NCBI GenBank assembly: GCA_034409055.1
Contig: DAOUMU010000437.1
Coordinates: 1-53,579, forward strand
DNA length: 53,579 nt
Reading direction: 5' to 3'
DNA from: DAOUMU01 sp034409055
Lineage (GTDB): Bacteria > Chloroflexota > Anaerolineae > 4572-78 > J111
A program made the position numbers and the translations under genes. Shown here one piece after another: positions 15,285 through 23,962 of the stretch. Position 1 is the stretch's first letter. Every line of letters begins with the position of its first letter. The notes beneath the pieces are model-generated. The model was not told the DNA's origin and ran no database searches. It was given only the letters and a program-made list of their open reading frames with translations.

Positions 15285-18200
15285 ATGCATTCAACAACCA
15301 AATTAACTCACCGTTTGATACCAGTTTTACTCATCATTATCTTAGCCATAGCCGCCGGGTTGCGCTTTTACAACCTCAATTGGGATAATGGTATCTTTGC
15401 CCACCCGGATGAGCGCTCGACGGTGGCTTTTTACGCACCTACCATTCGCTGGCCTGAGGACTCTTCGACCATTTTGGATCCGCGCACCTCAACCCTGAAT
15501 CCCTTCTGGGATGTACACAACTTATCCCGTCGCAGTTACACCTATGGCCACTTTCCCCTCTATACCCTGGTTCTTGTGGCCCGCACATTGAATGATCTAG
15601 CCCCACTGGTGACCTCACTGCCACTACCCTACCGGGCACAGGTGGAGGTTCCAACTGCCCTGATCCAATTTTTAGAAACGAGTCTATCCGGGCATGGCTA
15701 TGCTCAGATTGGGCGGACTCTGGCGGCTTTAGCCGATCTTTTTACCGTCTACCTGATTTTTATATTGGGCCGGCGATTATATGGTAGTTGGGGGGGGGTG
15801 CTGGCCGCTGCCTTATCCACCTTTACCGTACTCCAGATTCAATTAGCTCACTTTTTTGCCGTCGATCCTATATCAACCACCTTTACCTTGCTGGCTCTTT
15901 ACGGGGCTATCCTGATGTATGATCGCCAATCAATAGGTGCTGCTATCCTGACGGGGGTGGGTATTGCTCTGGCTGTTTCCTCCAAATTTAGCGCGCTGCC
16001 CGTGGCCTTTGCCCCCATTGTGGCTGGTTATCTGGCTACCCTCCACCAGCCGATGACAAATACCGCTTCTACCCTACCGGGCACAGGCAAGAACCCTCCA
16101 TCCCCTGGCCCACAGCCCACATCTCACATCTCACAGCGGATGATCGGTCTGGTGGTCTTGGCCCTAGTTGTGGCTTTTATCATCTTTGCCATTACCTCGC
16201 CCTTTGTCTTACTCGATTTTGAGAACTTTAAACGGGCTGTGTTGGATGAACAAGGCAACATGGTCAGTGGTGTGGCCGATTTTCCCTTTACCCGGCAGTA
16301 CCGTCACACGCCTGCCTACTGGTATTTTATCGAACAACAACTGCGTTGGGGAATGGGTTGGCCGTTGGGCTTGTTGGCTTTTAGCGGTTTACTGTGGGTC
16401 ATTATCAAAGCTGTGCGAGGCAAAGCACAACCGGGGGAATGGATTATCTTGTGGTGGATTATTCTCTATTTTGGCCCCACCGGCCTCTTTCTGGCCAAAT
16501 TCATGCGCTATATGGTCCCGGTCGTGCCCCTCTTTATCCTCTTCGGGGCAGGCATGGTGGTCGCCTTGTGGCGGTCAAGTGAGCGAATACCCTACCGGGC
16601 ACAGGTCAGCGAATCAACCGGTCAGCCAGCCAGCCAACCAACCAACCAACTAACTAACCAACCAACCTTCCTGCCTGCCCCTCTGCTCGCCAAATTGACC
16701 AGGATAATGGCCATAACCATAGCAATTATCGCCTTGACCGGTGCCGCCCTCTGGTCGCTGGCTTTTGTCAATGGAGTATATGGGACCGAACATACCTGGG
16801 TCACCTTTGCGCGTTGGACCTATGCCAATGTACCCGACAACGCCTGCATTGCCTATGAGCATTGGGACGACCGCATGCCTACCGACATTTCTGAGCCGGC
16901 TGGCAATGCCCGAGCCCACAACTACTACCAACCCCAGTTACCGATGTACGACGACGACAGCCAACAAAAATACGAATTCCTGCGCGAAACACTGATGAAC
17001 TGCGATTACGTGGTGCTGGCCAGCAATCGCCTGTGGCGAACCATTCCCCGCCTGCCAGAACGTTACCCGATGAGCACCCGTTACTACGAAGCACTTTTCT
17101 CTGGTGAACTGGGCTTCGAACCGGTCTATACGGTCGAAACGCCACCCCGTCTGGGGCCGTTGGTTTTTGACGACCAGCCCGCCGACGAGAGTTTCACCGT
17201 GTACGACCATCCCAAACCCATCATGTTCAAAAAGACCCACCAACTCTCCCCCACTGAGTGGGATGTCATTTTGGACGGTACCTGGCAGGGGGCTACGTAT
17301 GGTTATGTGGGCAAACCAACCCTGCTTATGCGCTTACGTGGTCTTGGCAACACTCCTTCTCCAGTTACGCAGCAACCAACAGCCAAAGAAGATAAATCCC
17401 TTTTGCTAGCATCGCCAGTTGACCAGTTGCCTGTTGTTGACGACTTCCGCTGGAATCCTCTGGCCAACGGTTCGACGTTGATGGCCATATTGGTCTGGTG
17501 GTTGATAGTCATGCTGATTAGCGTGATTGCTTTCCCGATCACCTATTTGCTTTTTAATAAATTACCGGAGCGAGGCTATGGTCTGAGCAAAAGTTTGGGC
17601 GTGTTACTGGTCAGCTATTTTATCTGGCTCAACAGTAGCCTGGGTTGGTTGAGTAATAGACTAATCACAGCCCTTATCGCCGTCATTCTGCTCACCGGCT
17701 TTGGTCTTTGGGTTTTTGTAAAACATCGTCACCAACTGGCCGAATTTTTGCGCCAGCAGCAAGGGTTCATTTTGACCACTGAAATCATCTTCAGCCTGAT
17801 TTACCTTTTCTTCGTTTTTCTGCGTATCCTGAACCCGGACTTGTGGCAGCCGTGGTTGGGTGGTGAGAAAATGTTAGAAATCGGTTTTCTGAACGCCGTC
17901 GTCAAAAGCGCCAAAATGCCTCCTTATGATCCTTTCTTTGCCGGAGGCATCATCAACTACTATTACTACGGCCTCTTTTTAGTCGGGGTTTTAATCAAGT
18001 TAAGCGGCATTCAGCCCAGCATTGCCTTTAATCTGGCAGTGCCCACCCTGGCCGCTCTAACCGGAGTCAATGTCTTTAGCCTGGCCGTAAACCTGACTGC
18101 CTCAAAACTACCATTTGCGCACCTCACTCCACATACACATCCCAGCATCCCAAATCGCAAATTTAAAATCCAAAATCCAAAATCCATCGCCTCCGGGTTA

Positions 18201-20111
18201 TTGGCCGTTCTCTTCATTGTGTTCATCGGCAATCTGGAAGGGGCCGCTCAATTTATGCGTGAGTTGGCCCGGTTGAGCCAGAGTGATTTCCAAAGCGCCA
18301 TCCCCGGTTTTCAGACGTTGGTCAGAGCTTTGGGTGGGCTGGTACACGTCCTCAATGGCGAAACGTTGGCCACCTACAATTATTGGGACCCCACTCGCGT
18401 CATCCCGGCCACTATTAACGAGTTTCCCTTCTTTAGCTTTCTCTTTGCCGATTTACATCCCCATATGATTGGCATTCCCTTTACCGTCCTCTTCTTAAGC
18501 CTGGCCTACAACTGGCTCCGCCCAGAGAATAGGCGAATGAGCGAATACCCTACCGGGCACAGGTCAGCGAATGAACGAATCGGCGAATCGGCGAATACCC
18601 TACCGGGCACAGGTCAGCGAATGATGAATAACGCTTCATCCATTTCGCCATTCGCCATTCGCCATTCGCTCATTCGCCCATTCTTACGCTGGTTGGCCCT
18701 GCCATTTGTCTTGGGCGCAGTGGCTGTGATTAATACCTGGGATCTACCCACTTACCTGGGACTGATGCTGGCCGCCTTTTTATTAAGTCACTATCGCCGT
18801 ATGGCAGAAACTTTTACCTTTAGCCGGGCGTTGTTTCTCCTGGCCAGGGGGGTCCTTTTTGCTGGAACCTTGTTGGCGGTGACCTATCTCTTATATGCCC
18901 CCTTCTTTGCCAATTATCAAGCTGTTGACGTGGGTTTGGGGCTGGTTCACACCAAAACGCCGCTTGACCAACATCTAAAAATATGGGGAGCCTTTTTATT
19001 CATTCTTGTTACCTGGCTATGGATTTCACTGCTTTATCCGGCCACGCGTCACAGTTTGCTACGCGCCATTAGCCTGGTTCTGCGACGCTGGAACGTGTGG
19101 CCACACCTGACCGAAATTTATCGAAAACTGGTCAAGCCAGAGGCAGGCGGGTACCAGTTAGGGTTGTGGAGTATCGGGGCCGTCCTCTTGGTGGTCATTG
19201 TTTTGGCCTTGCTTGGCTATCGGGTGCCGGCTTACCTCTTTCCCCCGGTCATGTTAGCCCTGGTACTGCTCTTCCGTCGGGAAACTACTTCCGAAACAGC
19301 TTACCTGGGACTGTTAACCTTTACCGGCCTGTTAGTTCTGCTGGGCGTAGAATTTTTCTTCCTGCGCGATTTTCTGGGTGGCGGCGATCATTACCGCATG
19401 AACACCCTTTTTAAGTTTTTTATCCAGGTTTGGGTTATGTTTGGTTTGGTGGCCGCCGTGACCTTGCCCCAAATCTGGCAATGGGGCTGGCGCTGGCCTT
19501 TGCCAGCCCAGTTGGGTTGGCAAGTTGGAGCGCTGCTTTTGCTCATGGCCAGCCTGATTTATCCTGTTCTGGGCACCTCCACCCGCATCGACGACCGTTT
19601 TCCGGGCGACTACAATCGCCCAGCCATCGGCACTCTGGATGGCATGGCTTACATGACGGTTGGCACTTTCGAATGGCCAGCCGGCAGCCCTGTTGAACTG
19701 AAATATGATTACGAAGCCATCCGCTGGTTGCAGGATCATGTCCCTGGCACGCCTGTCATCGCCGAGGCTAAAATCGGTTACTACCGTGAAGGGGGCATGC
19801 GAGTGGCCGCTTACACCGGCCTGCCTTCGGTTCTGGGCGGATTGCACCAAAATGAGCAGCGCTACGCTTCCCAATTGGGAGAGCGCGATCACCTGGTCAG
19901 TGAGTTTTGGACAATCCCCGATTCGACCCGTACCTTGCAACTGATTGACGAACTGGGCATCAGCTACATCTATGTCGGTCAGATCGAGCGCATTACCTAT
20001 GGAAACTACATCGAACAGAAATTTGAGCAGTTGCGAACGGAGGGTGAACTGGAGCTGGTGTTTAAAAACGAGAAAACGAAGATTTATAAACGTGGTCATC
20101 CTCCACCTTGA
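15285..20111 (+). CDS. Giant membrane protein: GT39-like glycosyltransferase fused to DUF2298 (YYY family)
   Basis: About 1608 residues and many membrane helices. The N-terminal half (to about 490) has the PMT/GT39 layout: first helix followed by LRFYNLNWDNGIFAHPDERS with the acidic pair in the first external loop, LIFILGRRLYGSWGG, and SSKFSALPVAF. A large external domain (about 490-715) follows, then a DUF2298 domain from about 725 to the end with FNKLPERGYGLSKSLG, GGIINYYYYG, NLEGAAQF, FADLHPHMIGIPF and NTWDLPTYLGL. GT39 enzymes use polyprenyl-phosphate sugars; DUF2298 is uncharacterised. The frame opens with TTG at 15249; I prefer ATG 15285, though neither has a good ribosome site. Non-membrane loops carry low-complexity inserts, including five copies of TACCCTACCGGGCACAGG. 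Confidence 0.85.
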   Translation: MHSTTKLTHRLIPVLLIIILAIAAGLRFYNLNWDNGIFAHPDERSTVAFYAPTIRWPEDSSTILDPRTSTLNPFWDVHNLSRRSYTYGHFPLYTLVLVARTLNDLAPLVTSLPLPYRAQVEVPTALIQFLETSLSGHGYAQIGRTLAALADLFTVYLIFILGRRLYGSWGGVLAAALSTFTVLQIQLAHFFAVDPISTTFTLLALYGAILMYDRQSIGAAILTGVGIALAVSSKFSALPVAFAPIVAGYLATLHQPMTNTASTLPGTGKNPPSPGPQPTSHISQRMIGLVVLALVVAFIIFAITSPFVLLDFENFKRAVLDEQGNMVSGVADFPFTRQYRHTPAYWYFIEQQLRWGMGWPLGLLAFSGLLWVIIKAVRGKAQPGEWIILWWIILYFGPTGLFLAKFMRYMVPVVPLFILFGAGMVVALWRSSERIPYRAQVSESTGQPASQPTNQLTNQPTFLPAPLLAKLTRIMAITIAIIALTGAALWSLAFVNGVYGTEHTWVTFARWTYANVPDNACIAYEHWDDRMPTDISEPAGNARAHNYYQPQLPMYDDDSQQKYEFLRETLMNCDYVVLASNRLWRTIPRLPERYPMSTRYYEALFSGELGFEPVYTVETPPRLGPLVFDDQPADESFTVYDHPKPIMFKKTHQLSPTEWDVILDGTWQGATYGYVGKPTLLMRLRGLGNTPSPVTQQPTAKEDKSLLLASPVDQLPVVDDFRWNPLANGSTLMAILVWWLIVMLISVIAFPITYLLFNKLPERGYGLSKSLGVLLVSYFIWLNSSLGWLSNRLITALIAVILLTGFGLWVFVKHRHQLAEFLRQQQGFILTTEIIFSLIYLFFVFLRILNPDLWQPWLGGEKMLEIGFLNAVVKSAKMPPYDPFFAGGIINYYYYGLFLVGVLIKLSGIQPSIAFNLAVPTLAALTGVNVFSLAVNLTASKLPFAHLTPHTHPSIPNRKFKIQNPKSIASGLLAVLFIVFIGNLEGAAQFMRELARLSQSDFQSAIPGFQTLVRALGGLVHVLNGETLATYNYWDPTRVIPATINEFPFFSFLFADLHPHMIGIPFTVLFLSLAYNWLRPENRRMSEYPTGHRSANERIGESANTLPGTGQRMMNNASSISPFAIRHSLIRPFLRWLALPFVLGAVAVINTWDLPTYLGLMLAAFLLSHYRRMAETFTFSRALFLLARGVLFAGTLLAVTYLLYAPFFANYQAVDVGLGLVHTKTPLDQHLKIWGAFLFILVTWLWISLLYPATRHSLLRAISLVLRRWNVWPHLTEIYRKLVKPEAGGYQLGLWSIGAVLLVVIVLALLGYRVPAYLFPPVMLALVLLFRRETTSETAYLGLLTFTGLLVLLGVEFFFLRDFLGGGDHYRMNTLFKFFIQVWVMFGLVAAVTLPQIWQWGWRWPLPAQLGWQVGALLLLMASLIYPVLGTSTRIDDRFPGDYNRPAIGTLDGMAYMTVGTFEWPAGSPVELKYDYEAIRWLQDHVPGTPVIAEAKIGYYREGGMRVAAYTGLPSVLGGLHQNEQRYASQLGERDHLVSEFWTIPDSTRTLQLIDELGISYIYVGQIERITYGNYIEQKFEQLRTEGELELVFKNEKTKIYKRGHPPP
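15625..15642 (+). repeat. 18-bp intragenic repeat, copy 1
   Basis: TACCCTACCGGGCACAGG within the GT39-DUF2298 gene, read here as L-P-Y-R-A-Q. Four further copies lie downstream in the same gene. Confidence 0.8.
16070..16140 (+). repeat. 18-bp intragenic repeat, copy 2, with CACATCT repeats
   Basis: TACCCTACCGGGCACAGG (16070-16087) read in a second frame as T-L-P-G-T-G, followed by a Pro/Ser-coding stretch with tandem CACATCT units. The encoded loop lies between two predicted membrane helices. Confidence 0.8.
16583..16676 (+). repeat. 18-bp intragenic repeat, copy 3, plus tetranucleotide tract
   Basis: The 18-mer (16588-16605) is extended on both sides by GCGAA to a 32-bp block also found at 18541 and 18591. 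It is followed by (CAGC)n and (CCAA)n/(CTAA)n tetranucleotide runs encoding a Gln/Pro/Thr/Asn-rich linker. Slippage here would shift the frame, so the site is potentially phase-variable. Confidence 0.8.
18121..18190 (+). repeat. Low-complexity insert (AAAATCC heptamers) in DUF2298 domain
   Basis: CACATACACATCCCAGC-type sequence and repeated AAAATCC units, translated as a polar Pro/Asn/Lys segment, interrupt the gene between two conserved helices. The paralogue at 30576 has a different low-complexity insert at the equivalent point (31229-31311). Confidence 0.75.
18534..18682 (+). repeat. 18-bp intragenic repeats, copies 4 and 5, with GCGAATG short repeats in both orientations
   Basis: Copies at 18546-18563 (read Y-P-T-G-H-R, the third frame) and 18596-18613 (read T-L-P-G-T-G), each inside the 32-bp GCGAA-flanked block. 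Downstream, CATTCGC units run in the opposite orientation (about 18640-18680), so the whole insert can fold on itself. The reading frame stays open throughout. Confidence 0.82.
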
Positions 20112-20121
20112 TTGACTTCCG

Positions 20122-20466
20122 GTGCCCGGCAACCTAGTTGAGGCCACTGAGCATCTGATCGAACGTTATAACCCGGATTGGCCATTGGGTAGAGGAATCG
20201 ACCTGTATCCGGCCTGGCTGAACGACGTAGCCATCGCCGATTTCCAAAACATCGAGATATTTTCTTTTGATCTGCAGGTTCCTTACACGTACGAAGCCTG
20301 GTGGGAGCGCATCTGGACCAGTGCTGGGGTGACTGCTTCGCTACCGCCTGAGCAGGTCATCCGGTTTGACGCTGAGTTGAAGCGTCTCCTGGTCGAGCAG
20401 TTTCCTGATGATTTACTGGAGGTATCTCACTGGGTTTTTGCCGTCATCTGCCAGATGCCATCATGA
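20122..20466 (+). pseudogene. C-terminal remnant of a class I SAM-dependent methyltransferase
   Basis: The 114 codons read like the C-terminal third of a class I methyltransferase that usually follows the catalytic Rossmann core: NLVEATEHLIERYNPDW, PLGRGIDLYPAWLNDVAIA, YTYEAWWERIWTSAGVTASL, and a VFAVICQM end. The SAM-binding half is absent; ten bases upstream is the stop of the giant membrane gene. The only start is a GTG without a ribosome site, lying in sequence resembling the reverse of the 18-bp repeat (GGTGCCCGG). I read it as a broken gene left at the border of the AT-rich module downstream. The family match is from memory of the pattern. Confidence 0.6.
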
Positions 20467-20561
20467 AAAGGTGATGAGGCAGAACGGCAAGAAGAGTATG
20501 CTTCATCAACATTCTAATTTTGGTAAATACTTCTATGTATAGGCAAAAGGGGATTTCTGCT

Positions 20562-21920
20562 ATGACAAACAATAAACTTGTTACGGCTGCTGAAATAGGT
20601 ATAAGCCGTAGTGAACAGTTAAGAATAGCCTTTGAAACAATGATTGCAAATGATGGTATTGCAGAAATAAAGCAAATCTATGAGGCTGTTGAAAATAGAA
20701 TGGAAGAAGGATTTCAACTATCTGAGCAAGGAAAAGCAACTCTAAGGTCTTACGTGAATCGAGATGCGGTAACAGCCGGTTATGTCCACAAAGAAGGTGC
20801 TGGGTGGAAAATTACTGCTAAAGGGAGAGAATTTCTTGAGGAAGCACTAGAAGATGACGAAGATACTAAAGAAGCGGACACCTACGAAAGTGGCTCGATT
20901 TACCCCTACGATATGCCTGGAGAGGTCGATATCAGAGAAAATCCTCACACTGTTTTTGATTGGATGAGAAAATTAAATAGAAAGCAGCTTATTATTGATC
21001 CAGAATTTCAAAGAAATCTTGTCTGGAAACATGAACAAAAATCAAAATTTATCGAGTCAGTTTTATTAAACATCCCTATCCCCCCCCTGTATGTAAATCA
21101 AGATAAAACAGGTAAATATATCATTGTTGATGGTTTACAGCGAACCTCTACCCTTTCAGAATTTATTAATAATAGGTTTAAACTGACAGGTTTAGAAGTC
21201 CTGACAGATTTGAATGATCGTACATTTAGCGATTTAGGGCCTACTTTGCAAACAAAATTCGAGGATAAGAAATTGTGGATTTATGTCATAAAACCTTCCG
21301 TACCACTACCAATGGTTTATGACATTTTTCACCGGATAAATACTGGCGGGACTCAGTTAACGAGGCAAGAAGTTAGAAACTGTTTTTATATTGGTCCAGC
21401 AACTCGCTTACTGAAAGAACTTTCTGAACAAGAACAGTTCAGACAAGCAATTGATGGGGGAATTTCTCCCAAAAGAATGAAGGATAGAGAAGCAGTTTTA
21501 CGATACCTGGCTTTTAGAATTTTTGGCTATAAAACAAACTACAAAAACGATATGGACGCGTTTCTGGGAGAAGCTATGAAAAAGATCAATCACATGGAAG
21601 ATAAAAAAATAGATAACTTAAGACGAGACTTTGAAAGGGTGATGAAACTCACTTACGACTTTTTCGGTGACCGAAACTTTCGATTACCCACAGCTTCTAC
21701 CAGAGGCAGGGTAAATATCGCTTTACTGGAGTCTGTTAGTTATTTCTTTGCGCTTAAGTCTGATGCTTTTTTGCAAAAACATAAAAAGAAGATACTAAAA
21801 AATTATGAGATTTTGCTAAAAAATCCGATTTTTATAGATGCAATAAGATATTCAACGGGCGACACCAGAAGAGTAAGAAATAGATTTGACCTTGCCCAAA
21901 AAATACTTGGGAAAATATAA
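20562..21920 (+). CDS. DUF262-domain protein with N-terminal winged helix (defence-type NTPase/nuclease family)
   Basis: A 452-residue protein and first gene of an AT-rich three-gene module. Residues 1-95 look like a winged-helix domain of the Mrr-N type (SRSEQLRIAFETMI...GWKITAKGREFLEEAL). From about 125 the DUF262 domain shows IIDPEFQRNLVWKHEQKSKFIESVLLNIPIPP, the DGxQR motif as VDGLQRTSTL (190-194), and FHRINTGGTQLTRQEVRN. DUF262 is the ParB/Srx-like fold of the GmrSD, SspE and BrxU defence enzymes, where it hydrolyses nucleotide or acts as a nuclease; the DUF1524 HNH half of those enzymes is missing here. ATG 20562 has AAAGGGG upstream; a longer frame starts at 20520. Its stop overlaps the next ATG (TAATG). 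Confidence 0.88.
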   Translation: MTNNKLVTAAEIGISRSEQLRIAFETMIANDGIAEIKQIYEAVENRMEEGFQLSEQGKATLRSYVNRDAVTAGYVHKEGAGWKITAKGREFLEEALEDDEDTKEADTYESGSIYPYDMPGEVDIRENPHTVFDWMRKLNRKQLIIDPEFQRNLVWKHEQKSKFIESVLLNIPIPPLYVNQDKTGKYIIVDGLQRTSTLSEFINNRFKLTGLEVLTDLNDRTFSDLGPTLQTKFEDKKLWIYVIKPSVPLPMVYDIFHRINTGGTQLTRQEVRNCFYIGPATRLLKELSEQEQFRQAIDGGISPKRMKDREAVLRYLAFRIFGYKTNYKNDMDAFLGEAMKKINHMEDKKIDNLRRDFERVMKLTYDFFGDRNFRLPTASTRGRVNIALLESVSYFFALKSDAFLQKHKKKILKNYEILLKNPIFIDAIRYSTGDTRRVRNRFDLAQKILGKI

Positions 21921-23143
21921 TGCTGACCGAAATAAGACTGAAAAATTTCAAGTGCTTTAGAGATAGGATTACTATACCTGTTGGCAATATCAATCTCTTT
22001 ACAGGTATCAACGGACGAGGCAAATCAACCGCTTTACAGGCATTATTATTGATGCGACAATCACCAGAGCATAGTAGAACCACCAGCCAAATCGTTTTTA
22101 ATGGCAGTTGTGTGAAACTCGGTAATTTTGATGACATCAGAAACAGTGAGGTTTCGCGGAGTGAAGCGATTGAGTTAATGTTTCGGTTTCAAGAAGATGT
22201 TGACTATGTTAACCTACATTATTTTTTCAAAGCCAATGATGAAGATGATATGGTGGCAGATATCGAAAAACTGATTGGAAATGGAAATATAAGTAATAGA
22301 GAGTTTACTTTTTCTATAGCAAAATACAATGATTCATATACATTACATGACAACGGGCATACTTGCGAACAGGTTTGGTACAATTTACTCAGTGACAAAG
22401 AAACTACATCCCTAAGCTTTACTGCAAAAATCGCAGATTTCACAAACATCCACTACATTTCTGCTGACCGAATTGGTCCCCAAGATTACTACGCCAAACA
22501 AAGTTTTACCGAATTTCCAAATGTGGGACGTCGGGGGGAATATACAGCCAATGTGCTATCTAAAAAGAAAGACGATGTAGTTAACAAGCAGCTATGTTTA
22601 GATACAGGAGAAACTTTTACTGTTTTAGATCAGACCACAGCTTGGTTGAGTGAGATTTTTGACGGAGGAAAGATTAATATAAAACCACTCGAAGCAAATA
22701 TTGTGCTTATGGAATTGAGTTCTGAGGACTCCCTCAGTTTATATAAACCGGTCAACGTTGGCTTTGGATATAGTTACGCCCTGCCCATTATTGTCTCCGG
22801 TTTAGTTGCTCAATCAGGTGAAATGTTAATTGTTGAAAATCCTGAAGCCCATCTTCACCCTTACGCCCAATCGCAAATAACTAAATTTTTAGCCAAGGTT
22901 AGCACTTGTGGTGTTCAAGTATTCATTGAGTCCCACAGTGAGCATATATTAAACGGCCTAAGAATCGCCGTTTTAGATGAGATAATAAGTACAGATGATT
23001 TAAATATTCTTTACTTTGATCGAGATACAAATAACCTGATCATAAAAACAATCCCGGTTCATGATGATGGCTCAATTGAAGATTGGCCCAGTGGATTTTT
23101 TGACCAAACGGACAAGGATTTCGAGCGACTTTTTGGGATATAA
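21920..23143 (+). CDS. AAA/ABC-type ATPase with DUF3696 C-terminus
   Basis: A 407-residue ATPase of the SMC/OLD-like group. Walker A is GINGRGKST (29-37) after LTEIRLKNFKCF, a typical N-terminus. A signature-like region VGFGYSYALPIIVSGL precedes Walker B, MLIVENPEAHLHPYAQS (about 303-320), and the switch histidine region ESHSEHILNGLRIA. The C-terminus SIEDWPSGFFDQTDKDFERLF is the DUF3696 signature. There is no TOPRIM domain, so it is not a full OLD nuclease. Such ATPases act in several phage-defence operons as sensors or motors. It is coupled on both sides: start overlapping the DUF262 stop, and stop directly abutting the next ATG. Confidence 0.9.
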   Translation: MLTEIRLKNFKCFRDRITIPVGNINLFTGINGRGKSTALQALLLMRQSPEHSRTTSQIVFNGSCVKLGNFDDIRNSEVSRSEAIELMFRFQEDVDYVNLHYFFKANDEDDMVADIEKLIGNGNISNREFTFSIAKYNDSYTLHDNGHTCEQVWYNLLSDKETTSLSFTAKIADFTNIHYISADRIGPQDYYAKQSFTEFPNVGRRGEYTANVLSKKKDDVVNKQLCLDTGETFTVLDQTTAWLSEIFDGGKINIKPLEANIVLMELSSEDSLSLYKPVNVGFGYSYALPIIVSGLVAQSGEMLIVENPEAHLHPYAQSQITKFLAKVSTCGVQVFIESHSEHILNGLRIAVLDEIISTDDLNILYFDRDTNNLIIKTIPVHDDGSIEDWPSGFFDQTDKDFERLFGI

Positions 23144-23962
23144 ATGGAGATTTTCATAAACGAACTTTCGTTCCACGAACAGTTTTATGATAGATCAGAA
23201 TTTAAGCAAGCAATTAAAATTTTTTACTCAGTTTTCATTGAGTTAAATCGAAAAAAAATTGAGCATGCCTTATATTGGGATGAAAATCTATTTCAAATAT
23301 ACAAAGCGATAGAGAATGAGATTTTTATATCAAGTTTAAACAAAATCGGTGATAAATCTTTACGTCAAGCACTCATAAACATTTTAAGAAACAAGTTAAA
23401 TGTTAAAGATTGGAAACTTGAGCAACTACATTCTTCCGATGATTGGTTTGAATGGAATAAAGACCTTGTCACCGATACCAGTCTGGCGGAACTGGCTGAA
23501 CGGAAATTTCGAAACAGAAATTTGCTTGGTTTACTTATTAATTTTCCACAATCCAAGTTCGCTAATTTATCTGTTATTGTAATAATCAAAAACCAGGATG
23601 AAGAAAATCCTATTAATTTGGATTGTGTCGAAAACAAGGGTTCACTCACAGAATGGTTTGAAACCAATCTGCACTTAAGTTCAATTGAATATGATTGTAC
23701 CTCCACATCACCCCCAACAGATACCCAAACAATTTTAAGAGACACCGATAGATTTGAACCAACTTCAATGTTTCCGCAAGGCAGAAGGGTTTATCGAGAG
23801 ATTGAAACCGGTTATTACTGGTATGTTGATAACAAACATTGTGGACGTGGATCCCATTTAGAAGTTTTTAGTTCCCAAGGAAAACATATCGGTGTAGCAG
23901 ATTTAGATGGTAACATTGATATTAGCAAAGTAGACCCAAGAAAAAGATTAGATGTTAGATGA
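23144..23962 (+). CDS. Putative effector with C-terminal colicin E3-like ribonuclease domain
   Basis: A 272-residue protein. Residues 1-200 are predicted helical and then mixed, and I do not recognise them. From about 205 the tail resembles the cytotoxic RNase domain of colicin E3, which cuts 16S rRNA at the decoding site. In E3 the active residues are Asp510, His513, Glu517 and Arg545. Here YWYVDNKH gives D229 and H232 with the same D-x-x-H spacing; HLEV gives E240 after a four-residue insertion; QGKHIGVADLDGN parallels the E3 DGQHLGSFDPKTGN segment; and VDPRKRL (264-268) parallels PDPKRNI. The gene has zero spacing to the ATPase. The domain call is by eye. If correct, this would be an abortive-infection effector, perhaps held inactive by its own N-terminus or by the partners. 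Confidence 0.62.
   Translation: MEIFINELSFHEQFYDRSEFKQAIKIFYSVFIELNRKKIEHALYWDENLFQIYKAIENEIFISSLNKIGDKSLRQALINILRNKLNVKDWKLEQLHSSDDWFEWNKDLVTDTSLAELAERKFRNRNLLGLLINFPQSKFANLSVIVIIKNQDEENPINLDCVENKGSLTEWFETNLHLSSIEYDCTSTSPPTDTQTILRDTDRFEPTSMFPQGRRVYREIETGYYWYVDNKHCGRGSHLEVFSSQGKHIGVADLDGNIDISKVDPRKRLDVR

Noticed and set aside
16583..18682. Tandem repeats considered as a CRISPR array
   Set aside because: The repeats lie inside an open coding frame, spacing is irregular and no cas genes are present.
21920..23143. ATPase considered as an OLD nuclease (Gabija GajA type)
   Set aside because: No TOPRIM domain follows the ATPase part; the C-terminus is DUF3696 and there is no UvrD-like partner.
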